Origin: a candidate division WOR-3 bacterium
GTDB lineage: Bacteria; Hydrothermota; UBA3072
Reading direction: 5' to 3'
Assembly: GCA_039804165.1 (NCBI GenBank)
Contig: JBDRZZ010000005.1
Location: 1 to 64,000, forward strand
Length of the DNA stretch: 64,000 bases
Below the pieces are notes generated by a model. That model saw nothing but the letters and a program-made list of their open reading frames with translations. It had not been told where the DNA came from and searched no databases. Positions 62,405 through 64,000 of this stretch are shown here, one piece after another (position 1 is the first letter of the stretch; the number at the start of each line of letters is the position of its first letter). Both the position numbers and the translations under genes were made by a program.

Positions 62405-63966
62405 TCTACCTCCTTAAAAATTATTTTACCTATTCCTTTTGGAACTGGTAATCTTATTTTTCCATTTCTCACTTTTTTGTCTTGTGCTACAAATTTTCTC
62501 ATCTCTTTATAATTTATATTATCTGGAAGTGATGTTGGCAACTGGTATTTTGAGACTAATTCTTGGATTCTCAAAAAATCTCTTTCTCGGAGTATTTTTT
62601 CTTTTAGGGCTAATTTTGCCTCTTCCACCATTCCAATTGCAATCGCTTCTCCATGAGTATATTTAGAATAATTTGTTAAAGTTTCTATAATATGACCTAT
62701 TGTATGACCATAATTTAGAATTTCTCTTTTCCCTTTTTCTTCCTTTTCGTCTTTTTCTACAACTTCTTTTTTAATCTTGATGCATCTTGTTACGATTTCT
62801 AATAGGGTTGGGATGTCTCTATTTAAGATTTCTTTTTGTTTCTCCTCCAAGAGATAGAAAAGCTTTGCGTCTTTTATTATTCCGTATTTTATCACTTCCG
62901 CCAGGCCGTTTCTGAATTCTTTCTCAGGAAGAGATAAGAGTTTTTTAATATCAACAATAACTTTCTCAGGCTGATAAAATGTTCCAATCATATTCTTCCC
63001 AAGAGGATGGTCCACGCCGGTTTTCCCACCAATTGAAGAATCTACTTGGGCAATTAAGGTAGTCGGAATGTGAAAAATAGGGATTCCTCTTTTAAATGTA
63101 GAAGCCACAAAAGCTCCCAAGTCACCAATTACCCCTCCTCCGAGAGCCAAGATGGTTCCGGATCTATCCATTTTTTCTTTAAGAAGAAAATCATAAACAT
63201 CTTTTACAGTGTCAAGAGTTTTGTATTTTTCGCCACTGGGAATTGTGAATATTAAAGAATTTAATCCTTTTTTTCTCAATATATTTTCTATTTCATAGTA
63301 ATATAATGAACTAATTAATGGGTTTGATATTACCACTACTTTATTAGTAGGACTTATGTTTAAATAATCTTTTTCAAAAAGATCATATCCAATGATAATC
63401 GGATAAGTTTTAGAACTTGTTTTTATTTTGATTATTTTAAAGAGATTTTTCCCCCACTTTTTTTCAATTTTTAGTTCTTCTATTATTTTTCTTGCTACTT
63501 CTTCTTTTGTAATTGAAGAGGTATCAATTTTTTTATCTGCGAATTCATATATTCCTTTTTTCATCCTTTCGTTATAGATTTTTTCAATGTTATCTTTATT
63601 TTTTATTAAGGGTCTTGTTTCATCATTCTTTAATCTTTCTTTAATAGCGGGAAGAGTAGCATAAAGATAAACCACCTTTCCAATCTTAGAAAGGAGTTCC
63701 CTATTTTCTTTGTCTTTTACTACACCCCCTCCTGTAGCAATCACTGTATTTTTTATATTTTTTATTTCCTGGAGTGTCTGTTTCTCAATCTTTCTAAAGT
63801 ATTTTTCTCCAGACTCTTCAAATATTCTATTTATAGATCTTTTTTCTTTAAAAGTTATATAATCATCCATTGAAAAAAAACAGAGATTAGTCCTCTTTGA
63901 GAGCTCTTTGCCTACAGAATCTTTACCTGAGCCCATAAACCCAATTAGAATTATATTGTTAGACAC
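62386..63966 (-). CDS. aroKB: Shikimate kinase / 3-dehydroquinate synthase fusion (AroK-AroB)
   Basis: A 526-residue fusion of two shikimate-pathway enzymes, an arrangement known from Thermotoga. Residues 1-165 are shikimate kinase: P-loop GFMGSGKDSVG (9-19), RIFEESGEKYFRKIE, ATGGGVVKD, and ETRPLI. Asp16 replaces the Ser/Thr that normally follows the P-loop lysine. From about residue 175 comes dehydroquinate synthase: SGEKYKTLDTVKDVYDFLL, LALGGGVIGDLGAFVAST, GGKTGVDHPLGKNMIGTFYQP, broken by turns, and the metal site RREILNYGHTIGH-like stretch with HGEAIAIGM. The start is GTG 63966 after AGAGGA. It is the first visible gene of the operon. Confidence 0.92.
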   Translation of the reverse strand: MSNNIILIGFMGSGKDSVGKELSKRTNLCFFSMDDYITFKEKRSINRIFEESGEKYFRKIEKQTLQEIKNIKNTVIATGGGVVKDKENRELLSKIGKVVYLYATLPAIKERLKNDETRPLIKNKDNIEKIYNERMKKGIYEFADKKIDTSSITKEEVARKIIEELKIEKKWGKNLFKIIKIKTSSKTYPIIIGYDLFEKDYLNISPTNKVVVISNPLISSLYYYEIENILRKKGLNSLIFTIPSGEKYKTLDTVKDVYDFLLKEKMDRSGTILALGGGVIGDLGAFVASTFKRGIPIFHIPTTLIAQVDSSIGGKTGVDHPLGKNMIGTFYQPEKVIVDIKKLLSLPEKEFRNGLAEVIKYGIIKDAKLFYLLEEKQKEILNRDIPTLLEIVTRCIKIKKEVVEKDEKEEKGKREILNYGHTIGHIIETLTNYSKYTHGEAIAIGMVEEAKLALKEKILRERDFLRIQELVSKYQLPTSLPDNINYKEMRKFVAQDKKVRNGKIRLPVPKGIGKIIFKEVECKNFL

Positions 63967-64000
63967 TTTTAATCCTCTTTATATAGAAATTGTAATTTGC

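Overview
The window is an AT-rich bacterial chromosome segment (about one third G+C by eye). It comes from a didermic organism: a TolC/RND efflux set, a TonB-ExbB-ExbD set, several putative outer-membrane barrels, and a secreted protein with a C-terminal type IX secretion (T9SS)-style sorting domain. That last feature, with the AroK-AroB fusion and the Thermotoga-type DAHP synthase, fits a member of the FCB group or an allied candidate phylum such as WOR-3/Stahlbacteria or Cloacimonadota. This placement is inference; no rRNA is present. Genes are packed very tightly: 1-70 base overlaps are common and convergent genes abut without terminators.

Layout. 1-5.9 kb: accessory region with a truncated RHS/YD-repeat surface protein carrying an inserted carbohydrate-binding-like module, the start of a small downstream gene cut by the window edge, a coiled-coil tail-fibre-like secreted protein, and a 450-base intergenic stretch full of small palindromic repeats. 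5.9-14.2 kb: class II aldolase, a three-gene methionine module (homocysteine methyltransferase-MTHFR fusion and two short MetE-like proteins), and a helicase/exonuclease pair matching MrfA-MrfB of Bacillus. 14.3-17.5 kb: a translationally coupled cassette of MBL hydrolase, GNAT acyltransferase, MshA-like glycosyltransferase and PIG-L deacetylase, resembling part of a glycosyl-thiol pathway. 17.5-28.7 kb: one minus-strand run, tetR-tolC-adaptor-RND-PII-like-two barrels-uvrB-nadC-barrel.

28.8-31.3 kb: secreted Ig-like repeat protein with a T9SS-type tail and a strong terminator. 31.3-44.1 kb: a ROK sugar kinase divergent from a glycan operon with two GH94 phosphorylases, SSS and GPH symporters, a GH130 phosphorylase, an AGE-family (cellobiose/mannobiose) 2-epimerase and a secreted GH27 alpha-galactosidase. 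Together these suit phosphorolytic, ATP-sparing use of galactomannan/glucomannan and cello-oligosaccharides. 44.1-46.3 kb: soluble cNMP-domain histidine kinase, nitroreductase, tRNA-Gly, tRNA-Cys and rpsT. 46.3-53.5 kb: a minus-strand operon exbB-exbD-tonB-Na/Pi transporter-scpA-recJ-rodA-comF. 53.6-64 kb: an aromatic amino acid supercluster read right to left, aroKB-aroQ-trpB-trpA-DAHP synthase-pheA-aroA-trpE-trpG-hisD.

The regions most likely to hold under-described biology are the MBL-GNAT-GT4-PIG-L cassette, the PII-like protein inside the RND operon, the paired short MetE-like proteins, and the glycan operon's second GH94 enzyme.
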